NCBI GenBank assembly: GCA_020633295.1
Contig: JACKDW010000014.1
Coordinates: forward strand, 164,471-228,470
Reading direction: 5' to 3'
From: Myxococcales bacterium
GTDB taxonomy: Bacteria; Myxococcota_A; Polyangia; Nannocystales; Nannocystaceae
DNA length: 64,000 bases
Shown: one piece after another, positions 19,822 through 27,500 of the stretch
How positions within the stretch are numbered: the first letter of the stretch is position 1
Layout of the letters: every line of letters starts with the position of its first letter
The notes under the pieces: generated by a model
The model's database searches: none
The model's input: only the letters and a program-made list of their open reading frames with translations
What the model was told of the DNA's origin: nothing
Program-made: the position numbers and the translations under genes

Positions 19822-21137
19822 TACACCCGCTCCACGTCGAGCTTGAGGAAGTGGCAGGAGCACGAGATGCACGGGTCGTAGTTGCGGATCGCCTGCTCGC
19901 ACTGCCAGCGCAGCTGCTCGTCGGGCAGCTCCGCGCGCGCGCCCGCGAACACCCGCAGGTCCTCCTCGATCACGGCCTGGTTGACCGACGTCGGCGCGAC
20001 GATCTTGCAGTCGGTGATCACGCCCGCGTCGTCGATCGTGTAGCGCTGGTAGCAGACGCCGCGCGGCGCCTCGGTCGCGCCGTAGCCCGTGCCCGCGCGC
20101 GGCTCCACGGCGATCGCCGGGGCGTCCGGCTCGGCGTACTCGGCGATGATCCGGGCGGCCTCGTGGACCGCGTACGCGATCTCCACCATGCGCACCAGCA
20201 CGCTCTGAAACGGGTTCTGGCAGCGCGCGCCCAGCCCCGCGTCGCGGGCGAGCTGCTGGACCTCCGGCGGCAGCTTGTCGTGGTTGAGCGCGTAGCGAGC
20301 CATCGGCCCCATGTGCACCGGGCCGCCCCCCACGCGCCGGCTCTGCAGCGACGTCGAGTGCGCGACGTGGACCTCGCGCAGCACACAGTCGTAGCGCGAG
20401 ATCGGCTCGTCCACGCCCGCGCTCGAGACCAGGCGCCCCTCGTTGAGCGGGTACTCGCTGGGGTGACGCAGGCCCATGAACTCGTAGTCCCGTTCGAAGT
20501 CCGGGAACTCGAGCTCCTTGAGGCGCGCGAGCGCGACGGCCGTGAACTCGCGCGCCCACTCGAGCTCGCCGCGCAGCGCGTCGAGCTCGCGCCGCCGCGG
20601 CGCGCGGTAGAAGCCCCCGAGCTTGATGTTAATGGGGTGCACCTCGCGGCCGCCGAGCGCCGTCATGATCGCGTTGCCGAGCTTCTTGAGCCGCAGGCCG
20701 CGCTGGACGAGCTCGGGGTGGGCCTTCGCCATCGCTACCGCGTCGTCGAAGCCGTAGAAGTCGGGCGCGTGGAGCATGAACACGTGCAGCCCGTGGCTCT
20801 CGATCCACTCGCCGCAGTACAAGAGCCGCCGCAGCGCGCGGAGCTGGCCGTCGACGCGCACGCCGCAGACGGACTCCATGGCGTGACAGGCCGACATCAG
20901 GTAGGCCACCGGGCAGATCCCGCAGATGCGCGCGGTGATGTCGGGCGCCTCGCGAAAGTCACGCCCGCGCAAGAAGGCTTCGAAGAACCGCGGCGGCTCG
21001 AAGATCTTCAGCTTCGCGTCCTCGACCGCGCCGTCGCGGATCTTCAGGTACAGCGAGCCCTCGCCCTCCACCCGCGCGAGGTAGTCGACCTTGATCGTCT
21101 TGCTCTTGCCGGGCTCGCTTGACTCGCTACTGCTCAT
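19821..21137 (-). CDS. hydA: Group 3b [NiFe] hydrogenase large (alpha) subunit
   Basis: 438 residues. Nickel ligands are in the N-terminal RICGICPVAY (Cys72, Cys75) and the C-terminal DPCISCSCHF (Cys423, Cys426). The nine residues after His429 would be removed by the protease encoded next. YLARVEGEGSLYLKI and GFYRAPRRREL are typical of the group 3 (cytoplasmic, cofactor-coupled) large subunit, about 100 residues shorter than group 1 membrane-type enzymes. Start overlaps the hydD stop. No signal peptide on either subunit, which fits a cytoplasmic NAD(P)-linked enzyme. Confidence 0.95.
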   Translation of the reverse strand: MSSSESSEPGKSKTIKVDYLARVEGEGSLYLKIRDGAVEDAKLKIFEPPRFFEAFLRGRDFREAPDITARICGICPVAYLMSACHAMESVCGVRVDGQLRALRRLLYCGEWIESHGLHVFMLHAPDFYGFDDAVAMAKAHPELVQRGLRLKKLGNAIMTALGGREVHPINIKLGGFYRAPRRRELDALRGELEWAREFTAVALARLKELEFPDFERDYEFMGLRHPSEYPLNEGRLVSSAGVDEPISRYDCVLREVHVAHSTSLQSRRVGGGPVHMGPMARYALNHDKLPPEVQQLARDAGLGARCQNPFQSVLVRMVEIAYAVHEAARIIAEYAEPDAPAIAVEPRAGTGYGATEAPRGVCYQRYTIDDAGVITDCKIVAPTSVNQAVIEEDLRVFAGARAELPDEQLRWQCEQAIRNYDPCISCSCHFLKLDVERV

Positions 21138-21900
21138 GCCGCTCGCTCTCCTCGCGGAACTCCGGCGCGTTCGCGTTGAACGAGCGGAACAGCCGCAGAC
21201 GGTGTCCGCGATCGACCCCGAGCTGCTCGAGGCGCTCCGCGAGCGCCGGCGTGTTCACGGACTCCGCCGGCCCGAAGCACCCGTAGCAGCCGCGGTGAAA
21301 CGACGGGCACAGCGCGCCGCAGCCCGCGTGCGTGACCGGGCCGAGGCACGCGGTCCCGCGCGCGACCATCAAGCACACGATCCCCCGGCGCTTGCACTCC
21401 ACGCACACGCTGTGGCTGGGGATGTTCGGCCGCTTGCGGCGCAGGAAGGAGACGAGCACCTCGAGCAGCTGCGCCTTGTTGATCGGGCAGCCGCGCAGCT
21501 CGAAGTCCACCGGCACGTGATCCGCGATCGCGGTCGAGCGCTCGAGCGTCTCGATGTAGTCCGGGCGCGCGTAGACGATCCGCGTGAACTCGCGGACATC
21601 TCGAAAATTCCGCAAAGCCTGGATCCCGCCCGCGGTCGCGCACGCGCCGATCGTCACGAGCGCGCGGGACTGCCGGCGGACCTCGCGGATGCGCGCCGCG
21701 TCGTGCGGCGTCGTGATCGAGCCCTCGACGAGGCTCAGGTCGTAGGGCCCGTCCTGCACCGCGCTCGAGGCCTCGAGGAAGTGCGAGATCTCGAGCTCGC
21801 CGGCCAGCGCGAGCAGCTCGTCCTCGCAGTCGAGCAGGCTCAGCTGACAGCCGTCGCAGGACGCGAACTTGAACACCGCGAGGCGAGGCTTACGAGGCAT
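21127..21900 (-). CDS. hydD: Group 3b [NiFe] hydrogenase small (delta) subunit
   Basis: 257 residues. The proximal cluster motif FASCDGCQLSLLDCE (Cys15, Cys18) is followed by GACATAGGIQALRN and GCPINKAQLLEVL. A Cys-rich C-terminal part (SVCVECKRRGIVC, GPVTHAGCGALCPSFHRGCYGCFGP) should hold two more 4Fe-4S clusters. No Tat signal. The gene order G-D-A and overlap with hydA match the sulfhydrogenase (HydBGDA) layout. Confidence 0.94.
   Translation of the reverse strand: MPRKPRLAVFKFASCDGCQLSLLDCEDELLALAGELEISHFLEASSAVQDGPYDLSLVEGSITTPHDAARIREVRRQSRALVTIGACATAGGIQALRNFRDVREFTRIVYARPDYIETLERSTAIADHVPVDFELRGCPINKAQLLEVLVSFLRRKRPNIPSHSVCVECKRRGIVCLMVARGTACLGPVTHAGCGALCPSFHRGCYGCFGPAESVNTPALAERLEQLGVDRGHRLRLFRSFNANAPEFREESERHEQ
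21583..21600. repeat. Dispersed 18-bp interrupted palindrome
   Basis: CGTGAAC-TCGC-GGACATC in hydD, followed by an AT-richer stretch (TCGAAAATTCC). Closest relative is the copy at 55779. Confidence 0.4.
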
Positions 21901-21903
21901 CGG

Positions 21904-22770
21904 CTACAGCTCCCGGATCAGCATGCGCGGGCCGACGCGCGCGTAGGGGTACACGGGGCCGTCCTTGCACACGAAGTCAGGCCCGAACTGACAGTGACCG
22001 CACAGCCCGATCGCGCACTTCATGCTGCGCTCCATGGTCACGTAGACGCGCTCCTCGGCGAGCCCGAGCGCCCGCAGCTCGCGGGCGCAGAAGCGCATCA
22101 TGATCTCCGGGCCGCACACCATCGCCGCGGCCGCGCGCGCGTCGATCCGCAGCGTCGGGATGAGCTGCGTGACGAAGCCGATGCGCCCGCGCCACGACCC
22201 TGGCGCCGCGTCGACGGTCACGCGCACGTCGATGTCGCGCGCGCGCCAGGTCGCGTGCTCCGAGCCGTACAGCAGATCCGCCGGGGTGCGCGCGCCGATC
22301 AGCACGCTGACGCGCCCGAACTCGCCCCGGTGGTTGACGACGCGATCGATCACGGGGCGCAGCGGCGCGAGCCCGATGCCGCCCGCGATGATCACCAGGT
22401 CTCGACCGCGCGCCTGGTCGACGGGCCAGTGCGTGCCGAACGGCCCGCGCACGCCGAGCGCGTCGCCCTCCTCCAGTCGACAGAACGCCCGCGACGCGGC
22501 CCCGACCGCGCGGGTCGTGTGCACGAGCTCGCCGCGCTCGGCGTCGCCGCTGATCGAGATCGGGATCTCGCCGGCCCCGAACAGGTACAGCATGTTGAAC
22601 TGACCCGGGCGGTGACGGCGGATCGCGTCGGGGCCGGCGGGCGCGACCGCGAGCGTCACGGTGTCCGCCGTCTCGCGCACGCGCCGAGTCACCCGGTACG
22701 GGATCGGCAGCATGGGGTCGCCCGACGCCCACGACGCGCTCGCGGGCGCGGGCTCAGAAGAAGTTCCCAT
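21904..22770 (-). CDS. hydG: Group 3b hydrogenase diaphorase (gamma) subunit, FAD/NAD(P)-binding
   Basis: 288 residues of the ferredoxin-NADP reductase type. RPGQFNMLYLFGAGEIPISIS binds FAD, VIIAGGIGLAPLRPVI binds the dinucleotide, and the C-terminal CAIGLCGHCQFGPDFVCKDG supplies the [2Fe-2S] ligands seen in HydG and dihydroorotate dehydrogenase PyrK. It passes electrons between NAD(P)H and the Fe-S chain. ATG 22770 overlaps the end of the upstream gene; the residues before it are not conserved-looking. Confidence 0.93.
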   Translation of the reverse strand: MGTSSEPAPASASWASGDPMLPIPYRVTRRVRETADTVTLAVAPAGPDAIRRHRPGQFNMLYLFGAGEIPISISGDAERGELVHTTRAVGAASRAFCRLEEGDALGVRGPFGTHWPVDQARGRDLVIIAGGIGLAPLRPVIDRVVNHRGEFGRVSVLIGARTPADLLYGSEHATWRARDIDVRVTVDAAPGSWRGRIGFVTQLIPTLRIDARAAAAMVCGPEIMMRFCARELRALGLAEERVYVTMERSMKCAIGLCGHCQFGPDFVCKDGPVYPYARVGPRMLIREL

Positions 22771-23281
22771 ACAGGTCCCCGTCGCGCTCGTCCTCGTCGT
22801 CGCGCTCGCCCGCCGCCGCGCGCGGGCTCCCATAGACGTCGAGCAGCTGCGCGCGCGTCGTCGCCAGGCGCTGGGCCAGCGTCGCGCTCACGCGCTTGAG
22901 CAGCTCGTAGCCCATCGCCGGGTTGGCCTCGCACTTGCCCCGCAGGCACCGGCCCTCGAACTCGATCGCGCGCGTCGTCTCCACCGCCTGCGCGTCGAAG
23001 CGGCACTCGTAGGGCGGCACGAGCCACGACCAGCCGACGACCTCCCCCGGGCCCGCGGTCTGCACGGTCAGCAGCCCGCGCGCGCCCCCGTTGATCTGCA
23101 GGAGCACGTGCCCCTCGCGGATCAGGTAGAAGGTGTCGGCCGCCGCGCCCTCGCGCATGAGGTGCTCACCGGGTCGATAGCGCAGGTTCCGGGCGCAGCC
23201 GGTGATCAGCTCGAGGTGCTCCGGCGCGATCCCGCGGAAGAACGGGTGGGCCTCGATGATGGGCTGCAGGCTCTTGATCAT
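22754..23281 (-). CDS. Cyclic-nucleotide-binding domain protein of the hydrogenase operon
   Basis: 175 residues with one cNMP-binding fold (about 10-125): FFRGIAPEHLELITGCARN, GEHLMREGAAADTFYLIREG and the phosphate cassette-like GPGEVVGWSWLVPP. It resembles Crp/Fnr N-domains but stops after the C-helix (LLKRVSATLAQRLATTRAQLL), with no helix-turn-helix, so it is unlikely to bind DNA. It sits between hydB and hydG and overlaps both (ATGA at 23278-23281). Such a protein is a known companion of group 3b hydrogenases; a role as an allosteric or docking subunit is inference. Confidence 0.85.
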   Translation of the reverse strand: MIKSLQPIIEAHPFFRGIAPEHLELITGCARNLRYRPGEHLMREGAAADTFYLIREGHVLLQINGGARGLLTVQTAGPGEVVGWSWLVPPYECRFDAQAVETTRAIEFEGRCLRGKCEANPAMGYELLKRVSATLAQRLATTRAQLLDVYGSPRAAAGERDDEDERDGDLYGNFF

Positions 23282-24480
23282 GCGTCGCTCCCAGCGTCCG
23301 GGGTCGAGCTCGTCGCGCGCGCCGGCTCGTCGGCGTCGGCGCGGCGCCGGATCGCCGCGACCTCGGCCCTGAGGTCGATGCCGACCGGGCACCACGTCAC
23401 GCAGCGGCCGCAGCCGACACACCCGGAGGTGCCGAACTGATCGAACCACGTCGAGAGCTTGTGCGTCAGCCACTGACGGTAGCGCGCGCGCGTCGACGGG
23501 CGGACCACGCCGCCGTGGATGTACGAGAACTCCCCGGTGAAGCACGAGTCCCAGCTCCGCCAGCGCTCGGCGTGCTCGCCCTTGAGGTCCACGGTGTCCT
23601 CCACGGTCGAGCAGAAGCAGGTCGGGCAGACGAGCGTACAATTGCCGCAGCTCAGGCAGCGCGTCGCCACGTCGTCCCACTGCGGGCTCTCCGGGTTGTC
23701 GCGCAGCAGCGCCCGCACGCCCTCGGTCGCGAGGCGACGCCCCATCTGCCCGCGCGCGCGCTCGTGCCCCGCGCGCGCGGCCTCGAGCTCGCGCGCGCCA
23801 GCGGGTCTGCTCGGCAGCCGACGCAGCGCCTCCTGACCCCGCGGCGTGCCGGCGGTGATGACGAACTCGTGACGGGGCTCGCCGTCGCGCTCCCCGAGCA
23901 CCTCGGTGAGCGCGAGGTCGAAGCCCGCGTCGGCGACGGGCCCGGCGCCCATCGACGCGCAGAAGCAGGTGCTGCGCGCCTCGGTGCAGTGAACGCTGAT
24001 GAGGAACGCGCCCTCGCGGCGCTCGGCGTAGATGGGGTCCCGCGCGTCCTGGCCGATCATCACGCGGTCCTGAACCCGCATGGCCGCGAGGTCACACGCG
24101 CGCACGCCGAGGAAGGCGTAGCGCGGCGCCGCCGCGCCGCCGCGCGAGAACTCCATCCCGTCGTCGCGTCGTCTCACCTGCCACAGCTTCACCCGCGGCG
24201 GGTGCAGGTAGCGCTTGAACGAGTGCGGGCCGACGACGTAGCCGAACAGCGCGTCGTCGTCGCGCCGCTCCAGGCGGTAGCTCGCCGCCTCCTGGCGATC
24301 GGTCCAGCCCGCCGGGAGGTCGTCGATGCCGTCGAGCTCGTCGAGCACGATCGCGCCGTCGCGCGCCGTCGGGCCCACGAGGGTGTACCCGTCGTCGCGC
24401 AGGCCGGTCAGCAGCAGCGCGAGGCCCTCGCGGTCGATGACCGCGGCCTGCTCGAGCGTCCGCGTCGCGTCCACGCCCAC
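23278..24480 (-). CDS. hydB: Group 3b hydrogenase Fe-S (beta) subunit
   Basis: About 400 residues. Two 4Fe-4S motifs in the C-terminal half: CLSCGNCTLVCPTCFC (near 275-290) and CVGCGRCVTWCPVGID (near 355-370). The N-terminal part (VVGPHSFKRYLHPPRVKLW, AFLGVRACDLAAMRVQDRV) is the HydB/anaerobic sulfite reductase A domain. I place the start at GTG 24480 (GVDATRTLEQAAV follows), not at the upstream codon, because TAGAAT sits seven bases before it. First gene of an eleven-gene operon running to hypE. Confidence 0.92.
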   Translation of the reverse strand: MGVDATRTLEQAAVIDREGLALLLTGLRDDGYTLVGPTARDGAIVLDELDGIDDLPAGWTDRQEAASYRLERRDDDALFGYVVGPHSFKRYLHPPRVKLWQVRRRDDGMEFSRGGAAAPRYAFLGVRACDLAAMRVQDRVMIGQDARDPIYAERREGAFLISVHCTEARSTCFCASMGAGPVADAGFDLALTEVLGERDGEPRHEFVITAGTPRGQEALRRLPSRPAGARELEAARAGHERARGQMGRRLATEGVRALLRDNPESPQWDDVATRCLSCGNCTLVCPTCFCSTVEDTVDLKGEHAERWRSWDSCFTGEFSYIHGGVVRPSTRARYRQWLTHKLSTWFDQFGTSGCVGCGRCVTWCPVGIDLRAEVAAIRRRADADEPARATSSTPDAGSDA

Positions 24481-24487
24481 GGCGCAG

Positions 24488-24493
24488 ATTCTA
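24488..24493 (-). promoter_or_regulatory. -10-like hexamer TAGAAT of the hydrogenase operon
   Basis: On the minus strand TAGAAT is seven bases before GTG 24480 (CCCCTAGAATCTGCGCC-GTG). No ribosome site lies between, so a leaderless mRNA is likely. This is the only promoter candidate I see for the whole operon. Confidence 0.5.
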
Positions 24494-24582
24494 GGGGCTG
24501 GAGCGCGCGCGATCACCCGCGTTCGAAGTGATGGACGTCGCGGAAAAATTCCCCGACGCGCTCTCGCTACGCGGGGCCCGTG

Positions 24583-27500
24583 TCAGCCGCGCGCCGCCCC
24601 GCGCCGGTGCAGCACGGGCGCCCGCTCCGTGTGCCCCATGAGCGCCATCTGGTTGCACCCGAGCTCATAGGCCTGCTCGTAGCCGCAGCCGAACGCGAGC
24701 GCGCGGTAGAAGCCGGTCGAGAACGCCGCGATCGCGGCGTCGTCGGTGTTGGGGACGATCCCGATCACGAACTCGATGTGCTCGGCGACCGCGGGCGCGA
24801 GCGCGTCGACATCGCCGCGATCGACGATGACGCAGCGCGTCGTGCTGGCGAACAGGCGGAAGGTGCCAGCGAGCGCCGGGATCGTGAACTCGCCGCGGCG
24901 ACGGCCGGCGCCCCCGGCCGCCGCGGGCTCGGGCGTCACGCGCGACGGCTCGCTCGCGCTGATGTGGACGACCGTCGGCCAGTGCCGCAGCAGGTGCTCT
25001 TGCAGGTCCTCGGCCGCGACCGCCCACTCCGCGTAGATCTCGAGCTGGTCGATCCGCGACGCGCTCTCGAGGATGCGCTCGACCTCGACGATCTCGTACT
25101 CGAGCGCGAGCCGTCGCGACTCGCTCGGGTTGATCCCGAGGAACAGCACGCTCGTCGGGCCGCGCGCGAGCTCCTCGGGCTGCCCCGTCGCGCTCGCCGG
25201 CGGCGGCGCGAGCGGGCTCGCCTCCTCGCGAGGGTCCGGCGGCTCCGCGTCGCCGCCGAGCGTCGCCGCGCTCCGGAGCGTGAGGCCTGGCGCGTGCAGC
25301 TCGACCCAGCGCTCAGGATCCGCGATCTGCTGCATCGACATGAACGCCCGCGCCTCGCGGATCATCGCGTCCCCGTGCTCGCCCTCGATCCACTGGCCGA
25401 GGCACCAGCGGGCGCACGCGCACATCAGCTTCATCTCCGCGGCTTCGAAGCCCGCGAGCGCGTGCTCGGTCGAGATGAGCATGAGGTCCCGGTCGCCCCG
25501 GATCGCGTGGTGGCCGGCGCGGACGAACTCGATCAGCGGCTCGACGTACGCGGCGGACTCGGCGTCGAGGCGCGCGAGGTCGGCCGCGAGCGTCTCCTCG
25601 AGCGCCGCGTCCGCGCGGGCCCCTCGCGCGGCGAGCACCGCGACGACCGTGCGCGCGCGCAGCAGGAGCACCTCGGTCCGGCGCGTCGCGAGGCGGAAGA
25701 AGCCGGCGCTCTCGATCCGCGTCCACGCCGCGCGCAGCAGCGCCAGCGCGACCTCGGGGCGCTGCTCGTAGAGCTCGCACATCACCTCGATCTTGAGCGC
25801 CTGCAGCTGCTGCACGTTGAAGCCCGTGGACCCCAGCAGCGAGGCGGTCGAGCGCACGCGCTCGCGCGCGCTCGCCACTCGCCCGCTCGCCAGCAGCGGG
25901 ATCGCCGACATGATCGCCGCCATCGCCTGGACGAGCGGGTTCCCGCCCTCCTGCGCGCGCTGCAGGAAGACCTGGAGCTGATGATCGAGCGACCGGATCT
26001 CGCCGAGCGCCTCGAGCGAGCCGAGGATGCTGCGCAGCGCCAAGCCGTACTCCCAGTGACAGCCGACGCAGCGCTCGCGCAGGTAGTTGACGCCGAAGTC
26101 GAGCTCGTGGAGCGCGGCGTTCCAGCTGCCCGCGACGCGCAGGAACACGCCGCGGCAGATCGACGCGAGCCCGACGCCGTAGTCGTATCGGAGCTCGCGC
26201 GCGAGCGCCTCGGCGCGCGCGAGGCACTCCTCGGTGAGCCGCTCGTCGTGGCCCCGCGCGACCAGGCTCATCAGCGCCAGGCAGCGCGCGAGGCGACGCG
26301 GCTCACCGGTCTCAAGGGCCAGCAGCGTCGCGCGCGTGATGAAGTCGCCGCCGCGCGTCGGATCGTTGAGCACGAGCCCGCGCCCCATCACCCACGCCAG
26401 CTCGAGGCGGTCGATGTCTCGCCGGTGGAGCTCGAACTCGCTGCGCTCGCTGTGCGCGAGCCCGCGCGCGCGCAGCTCCTCGAGGCTGGCGAGGAATGAG
26501 CGCTGCGCCGCGTCGGCGTCGCGCGGCAGGCTCAGCCCGTACTCCTCGAGCAGCGGGTGCGCGACCTCGACCCCGCGCTGCACGTCGCCGCTGATCAGGT
26601 ACTGCTCGGCCGCCGCGATCCGCAGCTCGTGCGCGGAGCCCTTGCCCGCGAGCTCGCCCGCCGCGAGGTAGTGCTCCGCCGCCTCGACGCTGCGGCCCGC
26701 GAGCACGAGCACCGCGGCGCAGCGCCGGTGATACGACGAGTAGTCCGGCCGGCAGCGGATCGCCAGGCGGTACAGCTCGGCCGCGCGATCGAAGGCCAGC
26801 GACTGCTCGGCCGCCTGCGCCCCCTGGGCGGCGTACTCGGCCGCCTGGTCGAGATCGTCGGACCGGCTGTAGTGGTACGCCAACCGCTCCGGCTCGTCGA
26901 GGTCGTGCTCGAGCAGCGCCTCGGCGAGCCGGACGTGATGCTCCCGCCGCTCCTCGGGCGTGAGCTGGTCGACGATCACGCGGCAGAAGCTCTGGTGGTA
27001 GAGCTTGACCGCGCGTCGCCCCTTGATCTCGATCGGCTTGAGCAGGCGGCTGCTGCGGAGCTGCGTGAGCAGGGTCCGCAGCGCGCTCGCGTCGTGCATC
27101 GCCGTCGCCGCGACCTCGAGCTCGAGCAGGCCGCGGCTCACCGCGATGAGCCGGAGCAGCTCGAGGCTGTCGGGGTGGAGGTCGCGCAGCAGCGTGTCGA
27201 CCAGCTCGGCGATCAGCACGCCGGGATCGAGCTTGATGGTGCTGGAATTGTCGCCGTAGTGCTGAAACAGCGCGAGCGCGCTCTCCCGCGAGAGCGCCTT
27301 GATGAGCATCGGGTTCCCGCCCGACGCCGTCGCGATCGCGCGCGCGCGCGCGCGCGTCCCCGCGCCGGGCTCGACCCCCATCAGGCGCGCGGCGAGCTCC
27401 GCGGCCTGCGGCTCGTCGAGCGCCCCCGTCTCGACCGCGTAGTAGGAGCAGCGCATCGCGCTGACGCTCCGCAGGTGGGCCAGCTCGCGCAGGCTCGGCG

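Noticed and set aside
22753..22772. Possible palindrome at CCCATACAGGTCCC before hydG
   Set aside because: Arms are not complementary.
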